Source: Calycina herbarum
Taxonomy: Eukaryota; Ascomycota; Leotiomycetes; Helotiales; Pezizellaceae
Assembly: GCA_001414485.1 (NCBI GenBank)
Contig: LLEY01000039.1
Location: forward strand, 186,001-250,000
Direction: 5' to 3'
DNA length: 64,000 bases
The notes under the pieces were generated by a model. The model searched no databases. It worked only from the letters and a program-made list of their open reading frames with translations, and was not told the DNA's origin. Position 1 is the first letter of the stretch; each line of letters begins with the position of its first letter. Of the stretch, positions 9,430 to 22,376 are shown piece after piece. The translations under genes and the position numbers were made by a program.

Positions 9430-10636
9430 CTATGTGGCTACGGCAGTGCCATTGTTGAAGGGGGCTGCACCAACGAAGACAACCTGGACAGCGGCAAAGC
9501 TTATGCGTTGTCAGTCAGCTCTCTGTTCATGTCAAGGTGAAAAAAAGCCAAAGAAAGGTTCTAGCTTACGCAGCAGTAGCAGAAAATATTTCTACGGCTC
9601 TCCCATTTGTCAAAACTACTAGAGCAGTTGAAAATATAGCCGTAAAGATGCCAATGACAGCAAGCCGTCGTTCCACTGCAACAAATTAGCACATATTTTT
9701 TTTGGTTGACTTAGGAGCCGGGAGCGGTGAGTAAGGATAAAACTTGCTCCCAACTACTAAGAATAGGAAAAAGGGGGAACAAAGGGAAAAGCTGCGTACT
9801 GCTAGCGACATAGTACAATATAACGATCGCCAGAATTGGGAGTAGAGAAGCACAGACAGTACCAACGAGAGCACTTATTCGGAGAAGCGTTTCTTGGGAG
9901 TAGTGAACGGTATTTCCATGGATATCTTCCGAATCGGGCTTCTACTTTCCATTTAGCTAACTGTGCAGAGCAGTTCTTCGTTAGGTGCACAAACACGAAA
10001 ACGCCAGCCGAGAAATTGGTGGTAATAGTGAATTAAGAAATCGCTTAGGATCCGTGACAGTAAACTATCGTTTCCACGTCGCTTAAGAACAACCAGGTCG
10101 CCCTGATCTGGGTTTCCCCAAATATCACGATCTGGGCCCATGAGATATACGTATCCCATGGATGGGTCCTTCATCCAAATCTGCAAGAAATGAAGGTCGC
10201 GTGGATTGGGAGATTCGGATTTTAACATAAGGCTTTGCATGAGCAAAGCTTCGTCTTTCTCGTGGCGTCAGTTTTCCCTCATTATCATGGTCAGTTAAAG
10301 TTCTTGCTTACTATACTCCTTTAACTTCTCTCTGATTTTCAAGATAGTAAGCCACTGTTCTGGGTTACCATCCGCTGCTTGAGCCGAGTCGCTGAGGGTT
10401 TGCCAATCTCGGTCGTATATAGTGCGATCTTGATGTCCCGAGGCAAAATTTGTCTCGACAATTTTCTTCAGCTTGAGTTCCAGAGATGTCAATTCGGCTT
10501 GCAAGTAGAGAATATTTTGGGCATTTAATGAGCCAAAACGACGAAAAACTGCGACTTCTGGGTGTGCCCCCATCATTGATGCAAGAGTGGTGTAGCCACC
10601 CATCTTACCCAATTCAATGGTATTTGAATCCGACAT
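9430..10636 (-). CDS. DUF6594-type membrane protein
   Basis: Five exons on the minus strand: 10312-10636, 9995-10254, 9800-9941, 9570-9675 and 9430-9499. All splice phases fit and the product has 300 residues. The N-terminal half has the hallmarks I associate with the fungal DUF6594 family: a G-Y-x-x-L-A-x-x-M-G start (about 14-24), FRRFGSLNAQN, the L-x-AEL helix, KIREKLKEYNEAL and then GPDRDIWG. Three hydrophobic segments close the protein: about 218-240, 247-264 and 270-290, with TNGRAVEIFSATAA between the last two. The function is unknown, though members are common in filamentous ascomycetes and often lie near HET-type genes. It converges on the gene at 7410-9220 with about 210 bp between stop codons. 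The start MSDSNTIEL was chosen over an upstream ATG because the family homology begins soon after it. Confidence 0.85.
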
Positions 10637-11045
10637 TTTGAAAGACGAGACTGCGGTTGCAAGTACAAAAATCTCAGAATTGAAGACGTTGAAACATCTA
10701 GCAGCCTTTCTTACCAAAAATATTTACAGCACCGCCAGCCCATGATGTGCCGTTAATATTCTTGCAGTTATCTACCCAAGTATACCATCTGCATTCTTGG
10801 GCAGTGTACTCCGCTGTGCTAGTGGTGCACTGCAGACGCCCGTTCGCAGGGACTGAAGCGAATCGGTGCAATAATATATATTGCTTTTTCTACTTAGCTG
10901 TCAGCCCGCAGAAAGGCTTCCTGCGAGGCTCTTGGAACCCTTCTACGCCATCTAAATCTATCGTTAACTCAAACTTATGGTTTGTCCCTGGGAAAATGCG
11001 TCCTGGATCGGCCCGGGCCGAGATCACCAAGTTAGTTTTCAGTTA
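10637..11045. other. promoter side of the DUF6594 gene
   Basis: About 0.4 kb of ordinary base composition between the DUF6594 start and the left end of the transposon block. A plus-strand frame at 10747-11046 runs into the transposon end and has no recognisable features. TATATATTATTG on the minus strand near 10870 could be a core promoter, but it is far from the ATG. Confidence 0.35.
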
Positions 11046-11085
11046 ACCGATATCCCTAGTCAGTGCACGTCCCTGGCAAAAGCCC
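11046..11085 (+). repeat. POG0 left terminal inverted repeat
   Basis: Forty bases identical to the reverse complement of 30794-30833. The next base differs (G here, A on the other side). It still carries CA and TG dinucleotides although the adjoining element body is heavily mutated. Confidence 0.95.
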
Positions 11086-11089
11086 GCCC

Positions 11090-12984
11090 TTATATATTTT
11101 ATCCCACCACGTAAAAAGTTAAATAAAACAACAACCACACATTAGATTTATATGTAATTTAGTATGTAGGTCAATGAAAGGTAGTTAATCAGATAATAAG
11201 TACAAAAAACTATATACGGACACGAAGTAGTAACCTAATCTGCTGCCCGGACCTGGTTTCCTATACTAGAGAGCTAACTACTTGAGCTAGACGTGGAACC
11301 TTGAGAATAAGTATATAACTTAGCTTTTTAAGCTCTTTTAGACCCTTTTTAGCTCCCTTCTTAACTTGAGATATATGTGGAGCAGCTGCTGTAGATAGAG
11401 CTTATATACTCTTCTATTTTAGAACTTTAGAAGTTATAGTAGCTAGCTCCTTTTGTAACTGAGTTTCTTCTCTCTTATTAGCTAATTCTGCCTTCTTTCG
11501 TTGTCTTATAAGAGCATTAGCCTTCCTTTCTACTCTTCTCTCCTCCTTTGCCTTATCTTTAGCCTCTTTCTTCTTATCTATCTTATTCTAATACTCTCGA
11601 GCACGTGTAACCCTTCTAAAGGAGTATATCTCTACTCTCTTACTAATATTACTACAAAGATTAAGTTTCTTGCCCTTCTTTCTCTTCTGGTTCTTAAGTA
11701 TAATAGCTATCCGTAGCCCTTGGTTCTCGTGCTTTAGAATAGAGACTTTACTAGATAGAGTTCGTATCGAAGAGAAGACCTTACTTACTTTAAGCTTAGA
11801 CGGTGATCGTTCGTAGTTTAGGTAGGTATGTTATATCGCTTTCGTAGTAAGAGGTATTACAACGTCTTTAGCAGTCTCGTAGATTAGTGAAGTAGACTTC
11901 GTTACTTATACTATTATCTTTTCGCCTTATACTAGCTAGATCCTAGCCTTCTCGAAAGTATATATAATGTTTTATTCTATAAATATAAGGTCCTACGCTG
12001 TCTTAAATATTATATAGAAAAACCGCTTTAATATAGAGACTAATCTACTAGACTTCTATATAAGCTTTTTAAGCTCGTTACTATAGTATAATATAAGAGG
12101 TTAGAAAAGACCGACGTCGAGAGGTTATAATCGGTATATTATATAAGACAGTAGTATTATAATAATAATACGATATCGGTCTACGAAGTCGATAAACTTT
12201 ATATTAATATACGAGGAGTAACTGTTTATAAGGAGAAGTTAGTAAGCTCTTATACTCTTTGGTTTTATATATAAGTTTAAAGACCCTTTCTAGCTACTTT
12301 AGGCTAAAGGTATTAGACGACTAGCTGTTCTCTAATAAGCTGAAATATACTTCTACGTGTTCTTCGACATTCTTAACCTAGAAGCTCTATAAGTCTCCTA
12401 AACCGCTCTTATAAATAAGAAGTAGTAAGATCGCTCGTCCGATATCTAAGATATATACTAGTAGTAAGATAAACTACTAAGAACTATTCTACTTATTCTT
12501 AGTAACGCGACCTGTTTCGTATACTATAAGACTTATAATACGCTTTATAGATTAGCTAAACTCTATAAGAAACCTCTTCTCGTTAAAGTTATAGATGTTG
12601 TCGGCAGTTATATTATATTTCTCGATAACTTATATAAGCTAGAGAAATAAGACAATGTTAGCTTTCTAGACGTAAAGTAAGAATAAGAGAGGAAATAAGA
12701 GTAAATACTAAACAGAAGAAGAGCGTAAACATAGGTATATACTTAGTAGTAACTCTAAGGTTCTTAATATTCTTTAGATAACTACTACGTAACCTGTTCT
12801 TATACCTTTAGATAAAGTAGCTAGTCTAGTTCTTCTCTACTCTACTCCTACGTATCTCTTCTATAAGATTCTTAATAATAGAAGAAGTCGGTGGTATTCC
12901 TCGGTCTATAAGCTTATTAATCTACCGAATTAGGACTTCCTCTTACTCTATAGTAAGTACTTAGTAGTAAAAAGCGGTTACCTC
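11090..12984 (-). pseudogene. POG0 transposase, middle and C-terminal part (RIP-degraded)
   Basis: On the minus strand from 12984 leftward, the frame continues the N-terminal part at 30597-30749. A CENP-B-type helix-turn-helix region comes first (…EEVLIR.INKLIDRGIPP), then the DDE-domain entry motif YNFNEKRF at about 12568-12597, where the superfamily usually has YNFDE. Many Trp and Arg positions are TAG or TAA. The plus strand contains a few unrelated short ORFs. The gene is dead. Confidence 0.8.
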
Positions 12985-13216
12985 TGTTATAGCGCTGGTC
13001 CGTAACACGTGATTCTCGGTCCTACACGTGACCGTCAGAGCCGCAACGCTTGGACGGATTTATAACGAGATTAAAAGCTCTTTATAGTTAGTAGGAATAC
13101 CTCTTTTTCGTAGAGTATATATTCTATATTCCTTTGTTCTTAGAACTATAGCTTTAAATTCTCGAATATATATATATATACTCTTATACCTTTGTCTTTA
13201 GATATAGATTATAATA
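12985..13216 (+). repeat. GYP1 LTR 1 (5')
   Basis: 232 bp from TGTTATAGCGC to GATTATAATA. The conserved end GATCGTGACA is mutated here. It is preceded directly by the duplication ACCTC (12980-12984). Confidence 0.92.
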
Positions 13217-16200
13217 TTATTTAAAGCTTAACTCTTTTTACTCTCTATAAAAGATTATAATATTAACCGGATTCTATACTTATAATAGCTAGAAGATCTT
13301 ACACTTATAATAGTATAATTATAACCCTCCTCCTCCGTCTATAACGACCTCTCTTCCTATAAACGGATCCCTCGAGCATCTCTACGTCTATAACGACTTA
13401 TCTCCTTAAAAGACACGCCTATAATAGCCTATATAACCTTTTTTATAACCTCTCTCTATCTTCTCCTCCTTTCTTTCTAATAATATAATAGCCGACACTT
13501 AAAGTAGTTATAGTAGAAAAGAGAAGATACCTACTAGCTTGTCTTAAACCGAGCCTTAATAACCGGATAATACCTCTAGAGTCGCCTCTCTCTCGCCTGC
13601 CTCCTCTACGATAAGCGAACCTTCTATAGACGAAAACGTTCGTTTATAGGCTAAAATCCTCTCTTTATATACGTAACTCTACTAAACCCCGTTACTTGTA
13701 AACTACTCTAATAACTCTCTTCTAAGCCGCGAGTATATATAAGCCCTCTAAGAGGCTACTACCGACTCCTCCCGTTCTCGATTTAGTTCTAACAATTCTA
13801 CTCGTAAGTTCTAAGATAGCGAGAAACTTAAGAACGGTATCTCCTTGTTATATAAGACCTAGCGGATTATCCTAGCTAGTAAAATAAGAAAGAACCTCTT
13901 CGAGGACGAATAAGATAAACTTACCTTCGTCTTTATAGCTACTTCTAGTATAGTATAAGAGCACTTAGAACTATAGATAGATTTCGGTTCCTCTACCTTA
14001 TTTATAGACGTTATAGATATGCTTATATATCTAGATACCTTGTTCATAGATAGTAACGAAGCTATAGAGGCTTATAAGGTCTTCTATAAACTCTTAATAT
14101 AAGAGAATAAGACTTTTACTATGTTTAAAGCAATCTTCTTAAGCCTTATAACTAAGGCTTATATTCTATTAAGTAAGTAGTCCGAAGATTTATACTAGAA
14201 GCTTACGCTAGCTCTCTAAGTAAGTATCTCGCTAGTCTAAATCACTCTAGTAACCTTTAACCAGTTATATAACCGCTGTTACTCTGTCTATTAAGACGGG
14301 GTAACTATTAAGAAACGCCTTACAGCTTACTACAACCGCCGCCTACTTATAAGAGGTTTCTCTACCAGCTATAGATTAACTTACCAACTTCTAGCTTTAC
14401 GTACTGCTATTAGTTATCCGCTAACCTAAAGCCTGGTCCGTTACTCTCTAGTTATAGACCGTAAGACTCCTTTGCCTACTTATAAGAGTACGACTCCTAT
14501 CTAGAATATAGTAGACATTATCTATTATAATTACAATAAACCTAGACACTACGCTAGTAAATACCCTCTTCCTTGAAAACCCTCCGTAGCTATTAAGCTA
14601 TTAGAAGACGCTGAAAACTCGCTTATAGACTTCTATAGACTATAAGCGTCTAGAGAAGAATCAGCTAATAAGGAACTCGTCTATAAGGACTTAGGAAAAG
14701 AACAGCTCTAAAGCAAGTCTCCTCTTTAGAGTAAAATAAACTTAGATCTTAACCTCTTAATCTAAGTTATATAATAGGCAGAAAGGCTTTTATAACTATA
14801 TATACTTTAATTAAGAATAGATATACTTTTAATACTACTAGACTTATTAATACTAGAGCGAATAGATAGCTATTTATTAATACAGCTTTAGCTAACTAGT
14901 TAAGTTAATATTATAAATAGGCTATAGAAAAGCTATTATATATAATATTAATTATAGAGTTTAATAGATATAAAGGACTAGCGATTACTTACGTTATTCG
15001 CTTAATACTAAGTATTAACAGACGATAGTTTACTAATACACCCTTTCTAATTACTAATATTAGCAGATATAATATTATTATCAGCTATTAATAGCTTATA
15101 AACGTAAATGTAAAGTTAGTAGTCTATAGCTATAAGATTAAGTAGCTAGAATCCCTTCTCCTAGTTTATTAATTTAATTACTTAATACCTATTACTAGGG
15201 AATTAATAACTATCTCCTTACTAGACCTCTAGGCTTAGGAAGATATAGAGAACCGCGACCTCTATTAGAATACTATAGAGGAACTTATATTAATCTATTC
15301 AATACTACCTCGAAGCTAGCGCTAAACCCTACTACTAGTTACTCTTAAGGAAATTCTAGATAAAAGCTTTTAGTAAGACCTTGTCTCTACCTAGAATAGA
15401 ATATAAGTCCTTATTCCTAACTACTAATAACATTGTCGATCCTTCTTAAGAAAACGTTTAGTTATAGACTATAAAGCAGCTATAAGCTCGCTTATAGACA
15501 TCTATAAACCTACGAAAGACTTTGCTATTAATATCTATTATATTAGAGCTGCTGCTTTTAAACTTAACCTTTAAAAGTATAATAATAAAGTCTTCTCTAC
15601 TAGCTTATAAGAGATCGACTATACTCTTATAGACAGGTTATATATAGAACTCTCTTTAGTAGATTACACTTTAGATAAATAACTAGTAGAATAGAACGTT
15701 TACTAGGAATATATAGACTTTAAAGATGTCTTTTTAAAGAGAGCTTTAGACGAGCTTCTACTACTATAAAACTAAGTCAACTACTAGATCGAACTTATAA
15801 GTCCGAATACTCTATTATATAGCCTATTATATAAGATAACGACTAAGGAACTTCTAGCTATAAAGTAGTATATTCTTAATAACCTTAATAAAGGGTTTAT
15901 TATTCCTAGCTATGCCTCTTTTACCTCTTTAGTACTGTTTATAAAGAAGTCTAATAGAAGCTTATAGCTCTATATCGACTACTAGAAACTTAACAACCTT
16001 ACTTATAAAGACTAGCACTCTCTTCTACTAATTAACGAAACTCTTATACGAATTACTAGTACTAAAATCCTTATAAAGCTTAACATTTGTTAAGCTTTTA
16101 ACTATATATATATAGAACTAGAGTTAGAAGAACTTATAACCTTTTAGACCTATTATAGCACGTTTAAATATAAGATATTACCTTTTAGCTTAACTAACGG

Positions 16201-18734
16201 TTCTACTATATACTAGAGGTATATAAATAGTATTCTTATAGAATATCTTAATAACTTTTATATAGCTTACTTTAATAACATTCTTATATACTCTAATAAT
16301 AAGCTCGAACATATTAAATACGTCTATAAGATCTTAGAACAGCTTTATAAAGCTAGGCTATAAGTAGATATTAAGAAGATAGAGTTCTACGTTACTTATA
16401 CGAAGTACCTTAGTTTTATTATCTTTATAGATAGAATCGAAGTTAACCTAGAGAAGATCTTAGTAATCGTTTCCTAGAAATATCTTAGTACTATTAAAGG
16501 TATCTAGTCCTTCCTAGGTTTTTATAACTTCTACCGACGTTTTATTCGAGATTATAGATAGATTACTTATCTACTAAACTATCTTATAAGTAAGGAAGTG
16601 CTATTTAAGTTTAACTTAGAATATAAGAAGGCTTTTAATATATTAAAAGAAGCCTTAGTTACCGCCTCTCTCTTATACTACTTTACAGCTGATTTAGAGA
16701 CTATAGTTAAGACTAACGCTTCTAATAGAGTGGTTATAGTTATAATATTATAACGTATATCCGAAACCAAACCGTAGAGACCTATAAGCTACTTCTCGAA
16801 GACGATAAACTCTGCTAAGCTAAACTACTAAATCTATAATAAGGAGATATTAGCTATTATATACTCTTTCGAATAATAGTAAGCAGATCTTACTTAGACT
16901 AGCTCCTAGATTAAGGTCTTTACTAATTATAAGGCTTTAAAGTACTTTATAACCTCTAAAACCTTAAACTAGTAATAAGCGAGATAGGTAGAGTTTCTAT
17001 TAGAGTTCTATTTTATAATTATATTTTAATCTAGTAAGTAGAACGAGAAAACGAATACGCTAATATGCTAAGACTAAGACGTTAACCTATAGAACGACCT
17101 AAAAGCGTCTATAAGATAACAAACCTTGCTTACGTCTAATTAGTTAGATCTATATATTACTACTCGATTAGAACCTCCTATAACGTTAGCCTTAGTTACC
17201 TTAGAACCCTTGCTTAACCTTGTCGACTAGTTACTTACTATTAACTATAACTCTTTAGACTTAGAAGACGACTGAACGAAAGCTACCTACAGGTACTAAA
17301 ACTAGATAATAGAGAATAGCTTACTTCTTTAGTAAAAGAGACTCGTAGTTCCTAATTAAGACACCTTATAGACGGACCTAATCTGTAAGGCTTACGTATA
17401 AGTATCTACGGCTTACCCTAGATAGACAAAGACAGTAGCTATCCTCGCTCGTAGATACTAGTGGAAAGGTTTATAGACGTCTATAGAAACCTATATTAGT
17501 AACTATAGAGACTGTCGACGTACTACAGTTCCTCGTAACTGTAAACCTAGGTTTTTATACCTATTACTAGTTTCAGAACGTCTCTAGTAGTATATTACTA
17601 TAGACTATAAGTCTTTCCCTACTAATAAATAAGGTTATAATACCTTATAAGTAGTTATAGATTACCTAGCTAAGTAATCAGTCTCGATCCCCTATCTAAA
17701 AACAGTTATAACCTAAGATATAGCTCGAATATACGTTACGTAGATCTATTAAACCCACGGCTATCTATAAAGTATTATTTTAGACTATAGACTATAGTTT
17801 ATTTCTTCTTTCTAGTCTAAATTCTATAAAATCCTTAGTATAAAGCTTAAGCTATCTACTACTTTCTACTTATAAACTAATAGATAAACCGAAATTATAA
17901 ACTAATAGATTAATCAACGTCTATAGCCTTTTATTAGTTACTATTAGAACAACTAGAGCGAACTTGTCCCTATTCTAGACTACGCTTAGCTTACGCTTCT
18001 ATATAAGAGTCTAGGTAGGCTCTCGCTCTTTAAAGTAATTAATAGATACGTAGCTACTACGTCCTTCGATTAGAACTGTCTAGATAAATCTATAACAGTC
18101 TATAAACAGCTTAACTAGACCGATATAGAGGCACTTATATAGAGAATATATAACACTTAGACTATAGTAAAGGAATTAGTTAATAAAGTATAAGACTACT
18201 ATATAAGGTCCGTGAACCAGATTCGAAGAGTAGTAGACTTTAACGTAGACGACTTTGTTTAGGTATCGACTTATAATTAGAAGATAGACTAGCTAAGCTA
18301 TAAGCTAGATAGATAAAACGAGGGTCCGTTCTAGATTATAGCTTGTAAAGGACACTCTTTCCAGCTCGAACTACTAGACCACTTCCGTATACACCCCGTA
18401 TTCCACCCGTCACTGCTCTATAAGGCTGCTATAGATCCGTTACCTAGATAAGTAAACGAACTACCCCCGCTAATACAGGTTATAGATTAGGAAGAGTAGA
18501 AAGTAGAAGAAGTCTTAGCTATAAAGACAGTTCGTAGAAAGCTCTAATATAGGGTTTAATAGTTAGACTATAACTCTAATCCACAGTAGTATCCGGCCTT
18601 GAATTTTAAGTATTATCTATATAAATTACGCGATTTTCACCTCGCTAATCTAGCCTACGCTAGTTCGCTAAGGGCTTTATAAAGCTAGATATAAGCGTAG
18701 GAAGACAGAATAGACGATTACGATTATCTAATAG
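13217..18734 (+). pseudogene. GYP1 copy 1 gag-pol (RIP-degraded)
   Basis: Gag: a zinc knuckle at about 14521-14575 in which Cys codons have become Tyr. Pol: reverse transcriptase at about 15880-16400 (IDY.KLNNLT block), with the catalytic Y-x-D-D reading YFNN at 16268-16279. RNase H lies at about 16780-16880, integrase at about 17400-18200 and a chromodomain at about 18475-18600 (EVLAIKTVRRKL). The domain order PR-RT-RH-IN-chromo marks a Ty3/Gypsy chromovirus. Tens of in-frame TAG/TAA codons replace Trp, Arg and Gln. The last roughly 60 bp before the next LTR, including the polypurine tract, are missing. Confidence 0.9.
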
Positions 18735-18966
18735 TGTTACGGCGCTGGTCCGTAACACGTGATTCTCGGTCCTACACGTGACCGTCAGAGCCGCAACGCT
18801 TAGACGGATTTATAACGAGATTAAAGGCTCTTTATAGTTAGTAGGAATACTCCTTTTTTGTAGGGTATATATTCCGTATTCTCTTATTCTTAGAACTGTA
18901 GCTTTAAATTCTCAAATATATATATATATACTCTTATACCTTTACCTTTAGATATAGATCGTGATA
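18735..18966 (+). repeat. GYP1 LTR 2 (shared middle LTR)
   Basis: 232 bp, TGTTACGGCGCTGG to GATCGTGATA. It serves as the 3' LTR of copy 1 and the 5' LTR of copy 2. It is preceded directly by CTAATAG, without the polypurine tract found before LTRs 3 and 4. Confidence 0.92.
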
Positions 18967-21900
18967 TTATTTAAAGCTTAACCCTTTTTACTTCTTATAA
19001 AGGATTATAATATCGACCAGATTCTACGCTTATAACAGCTAGAAGATCTCACACTTATAATAGTATAATTACAACCCTCCTCCTCCGTCTATAACAGCCT
19101 CTCTTCCTATAAACGGATCCCTCGAGCATCTCTACGTCTATAACGACTTATCTCCTCGAAAGACACGCCTATAATAGCCTATATAACCTTTTTTATAACC
19201 TCTCCCTACCTTCTCCTCCTTCCTTTCCAATAATATAATAGCTAACACTCGAAGTAGTTATAGTAGAAAAGGGAAGATACCTACTAGCTTATCTCAAACC
19301 GAGCCTTAATAACCAGATAACACCTCTAGAGTCGCCCCTCCCTCGCCTGCCTCCTCTATAATAAGCAAGCCTCCTATAGACGAAAACGTTCGTTTATAGG
19401 CTAAAATCCTCTCTTTACATATATAACTCTACTAAACCCCGTTACTTATAAACCACTCTAACAACCCTCTCCTAAGCCGCGAGTATATATAAGCCCTCCG
19501 AGAGGCTACTACCGACTCCTCCTATTCTCGATTTAGTTCTAATAATTCTACTTATAAGTTCTAAGATAGCAAGAAACTTAAGAACAGTATCTCTCTATTA
19601 TATAAGGCCTAGCAGATTATCCTAGCTAGTAAAATAAGAAAGAACCTTTTTAAGGACAAATAAGACAAACTTACCTTCGTCTTTATAGCTACTTCCGGCG
19701 TAGCATAAGAGCACCTAGAACCATAGATAGATTTCAGTTCCTCTACCTTATTTACAAACGTTATAGATATACTTACATATCTAGATACCTTGTTCGTAGA
19801 GAGTAACGAAGCTGTAGAAGCCTATAAGGTCTTCTATAAACTCTTAATATAAGAGGACAAGACTTTTACTATATTTAAAGCAACCTTCTTAAGCCTTATA
19901 ACTAAGGCTTATATTCTATTAAGTAAGTAGTCTAAAGATTTATACTAGAAGCTTACGCTAGCTCTCTAAGTAAGTATCTCGCTAGTCTAAATTACTCTAG
20001 TAACCTTTAACTAGTTATATAACTACTATTACTCTGTCTATTAAGACAAGGTAACTATTAAGGAACACCTTATAGCTTACTATAACCGCCGCCTACCTAT
20101 AAGAGGTTTCCCTACTAGCTACAGATTAACTTACTAACTTCCGGCTCTACGTACTGCTATTGGTTATCCGCTAACCTAAAGCCTAGTCCGTTACTCTCTA
20201 GTTATAGACCGTAAGACTCTTTTACCTACTCGTAAGAGTACGACTCCTATCTAGGATGTAGTAGACGTTATCTGTTATAATTACAATAAACCTAGGTACT
20301 ACGCTAGTAAATGCCCTCTCCCTCGAAAACCCTCTACAGTTATTAAGCTATTAGAAGACGCTGAAGACTCGCTTACGGACTCCTACGGACTATAAGCGTC
20401 TAGAGAAGAATCGGCTGACGAGGAACTTGTTTATAAGGACTTGGGAAAAGAACAGCTCTAAAGCAAGTCTCCTCTTTAGAGTAAAACAAACTTAGATCTT
20501 AACCTCTTAATCTAAGTTATATAATAGGTAGAAAGGCTTTTATAACTATATATACTTTAATTAAGAATAGATATGCTTTTAATACTACTAGACTTATTAA
20601 TACTAGAGTGAATAGATAGCTATTTATTAATACAGCTTTAGCTAACTAGTTAAGTTAATATTATAGATAGGCTATAGAAAAGCTATTATATATAATATTA
20701 ATTATAGAGTTTAATAGACATAAAGGACTAGTAATTACTTACGTTATTCGCTTAATACTAAGTATTAACAGACGATAGTTTACTAATACGCCCTTCTTAA
20801 TTACTAATATCGGCGGATATAATATTATTATCGGCTGTTAATAGCTTATAGACGTAAATGTAAAGTTAGTAGTCTATAGCTGTAAGATTAAGTAGCTAGA
20901 ATCCCTTCCCCTAGTTCGTTGATTTAATTACTTAGTACCTATTACTAGAGAATCGATAACTATCTCCCTACTAGACCTCTAGGCTTAGGAGGATATAGAG
21001 AACCACGACCTCTGTTAGAATGTTATAGAGGAACCTATATTAATCTATTCGATACTGTCTCGAAGCTAGCGCTAAACCCTGCTACTAGTTACTCTTAAGG
21101 AAATTCTAGACGAAAGCTTTTAGTAAGACCTTGTCTCTGCCTAGAATAGAATATAGGTTCTTATTCCTAACTGCTAACAACGTTGTCGATCCTTCTTAGG
21201 AAAACGTTTAGTTATAGACTATAAAGCGGCTGTAAGCTCGCTTATAGACATTTGTAAACCTACGGAAGACTTTGCTATTAATATCTATTATATTAAAGCT
21301 ACCGCTTTTAAACTTAACCTTTAAAAGCGCGATAACGAAGTCTTCTCTACTAGCTTATAAGAGATCGACTATGCTCTTATAGATAGGTTACGTATAGAGC
21401 TCTCTTTAGTAGATTATACTTTAGACGAATAACTAGTAGAATAGAACGTTTACTAGGAATATATAGACTTTAAAGATGTCTTTTTAAAGAGAGCTTTAGA
21501 CGAGCTTCTACTACTACAAAACTAAGTCGACTACTAGATCGAACTTATAAGTCTAAATACTCTATTATATAGCCTATTATATAAGATAACGACTAAGGAA
21601 CTTCTAGCTATAAAGTAGTATATTCTTAATAACCTTAATAAAGGGTTTATTATTCCTAGCTACGCCTCTTTCGCCTCTCTAGTACTGTTTATAAAGAAGC
21701 TTAATAGAAGCTTATAGCTCTATGTCGACTACTAGAAACTTAATAACCTCACTTATAAGGACTAGCACTCTCTTCTACTAATCGACGAAACTCTTATACG
21801 AATTACTAGTACTAAAATCCTTATAAAGCTCGACATTTATTAAGCTTTTAACTATATACGTATAGATCTAGAGTCGGAAGAACTTATAATCTTTTAGACT

Positions 21901-22114
21901 TATTATAGCACGTTTAAATATAAGGTGTTACCTTTCGGCTTAACTAACGGTCCTACTATATACTAGAGGTATATAAATAGCGTTCTTATAGAATATCTTA
22001 ATAACTTTTATATAGCTTACCTTAATAATATTCTTATATACTCTAATAATAAGCTCGAACACGTTAAACACGTCTATAAGGTCTTAGAACGGCTCTATAA
22101 AGCTAGACTATAAG

Positions 22115-22356
22115 TGTCAGGGCTTGTAGCAAGTGCTAATGAATTGAACTATAGAAGCTGTCTATGTATAAGAAGATTCGATTGTCCTTTCTAAGCCAGA
22201 GTCCTTGCTAACTTATATACTCAGTCAGCTTATTCTAGAGGGTTCTGCTAAGAGTACTCTCGAAGGTTCTGTCACGTCTATGCGTTGCTAAGCGAGGTTA
22301 CGTGAATGCGTCGCTGGAGTACTCTAAGACTTATTCCACGGGTGTAACCCTTGATA
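22115..22356 (-). repeat. GYP2 3' LTR
   Basis: 242 bp, on the plus strand TGTCAGGGCTTGTAGC to ACCCTTGATA. It pairs with 27394-27635 at equal length and differs mainly at CA/TG/CG sites. Confidence 0.92.
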
Positions 22357-22376
22357 TTACCCCCCTTCCTGCTCTT

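Noticed and set aside
9434..9622. Plus-strand ORF of 62 codons
   Set aside because: It is antisense to the last two exons of the DUF6594 gene.
11501..11716. 71-codon hydrophobic ORF
   Set aside because: It is antisense to the degraded POG0 transposase. Its Leu/Ile/Ser richness is a by-product of the purine-rich sense strand.
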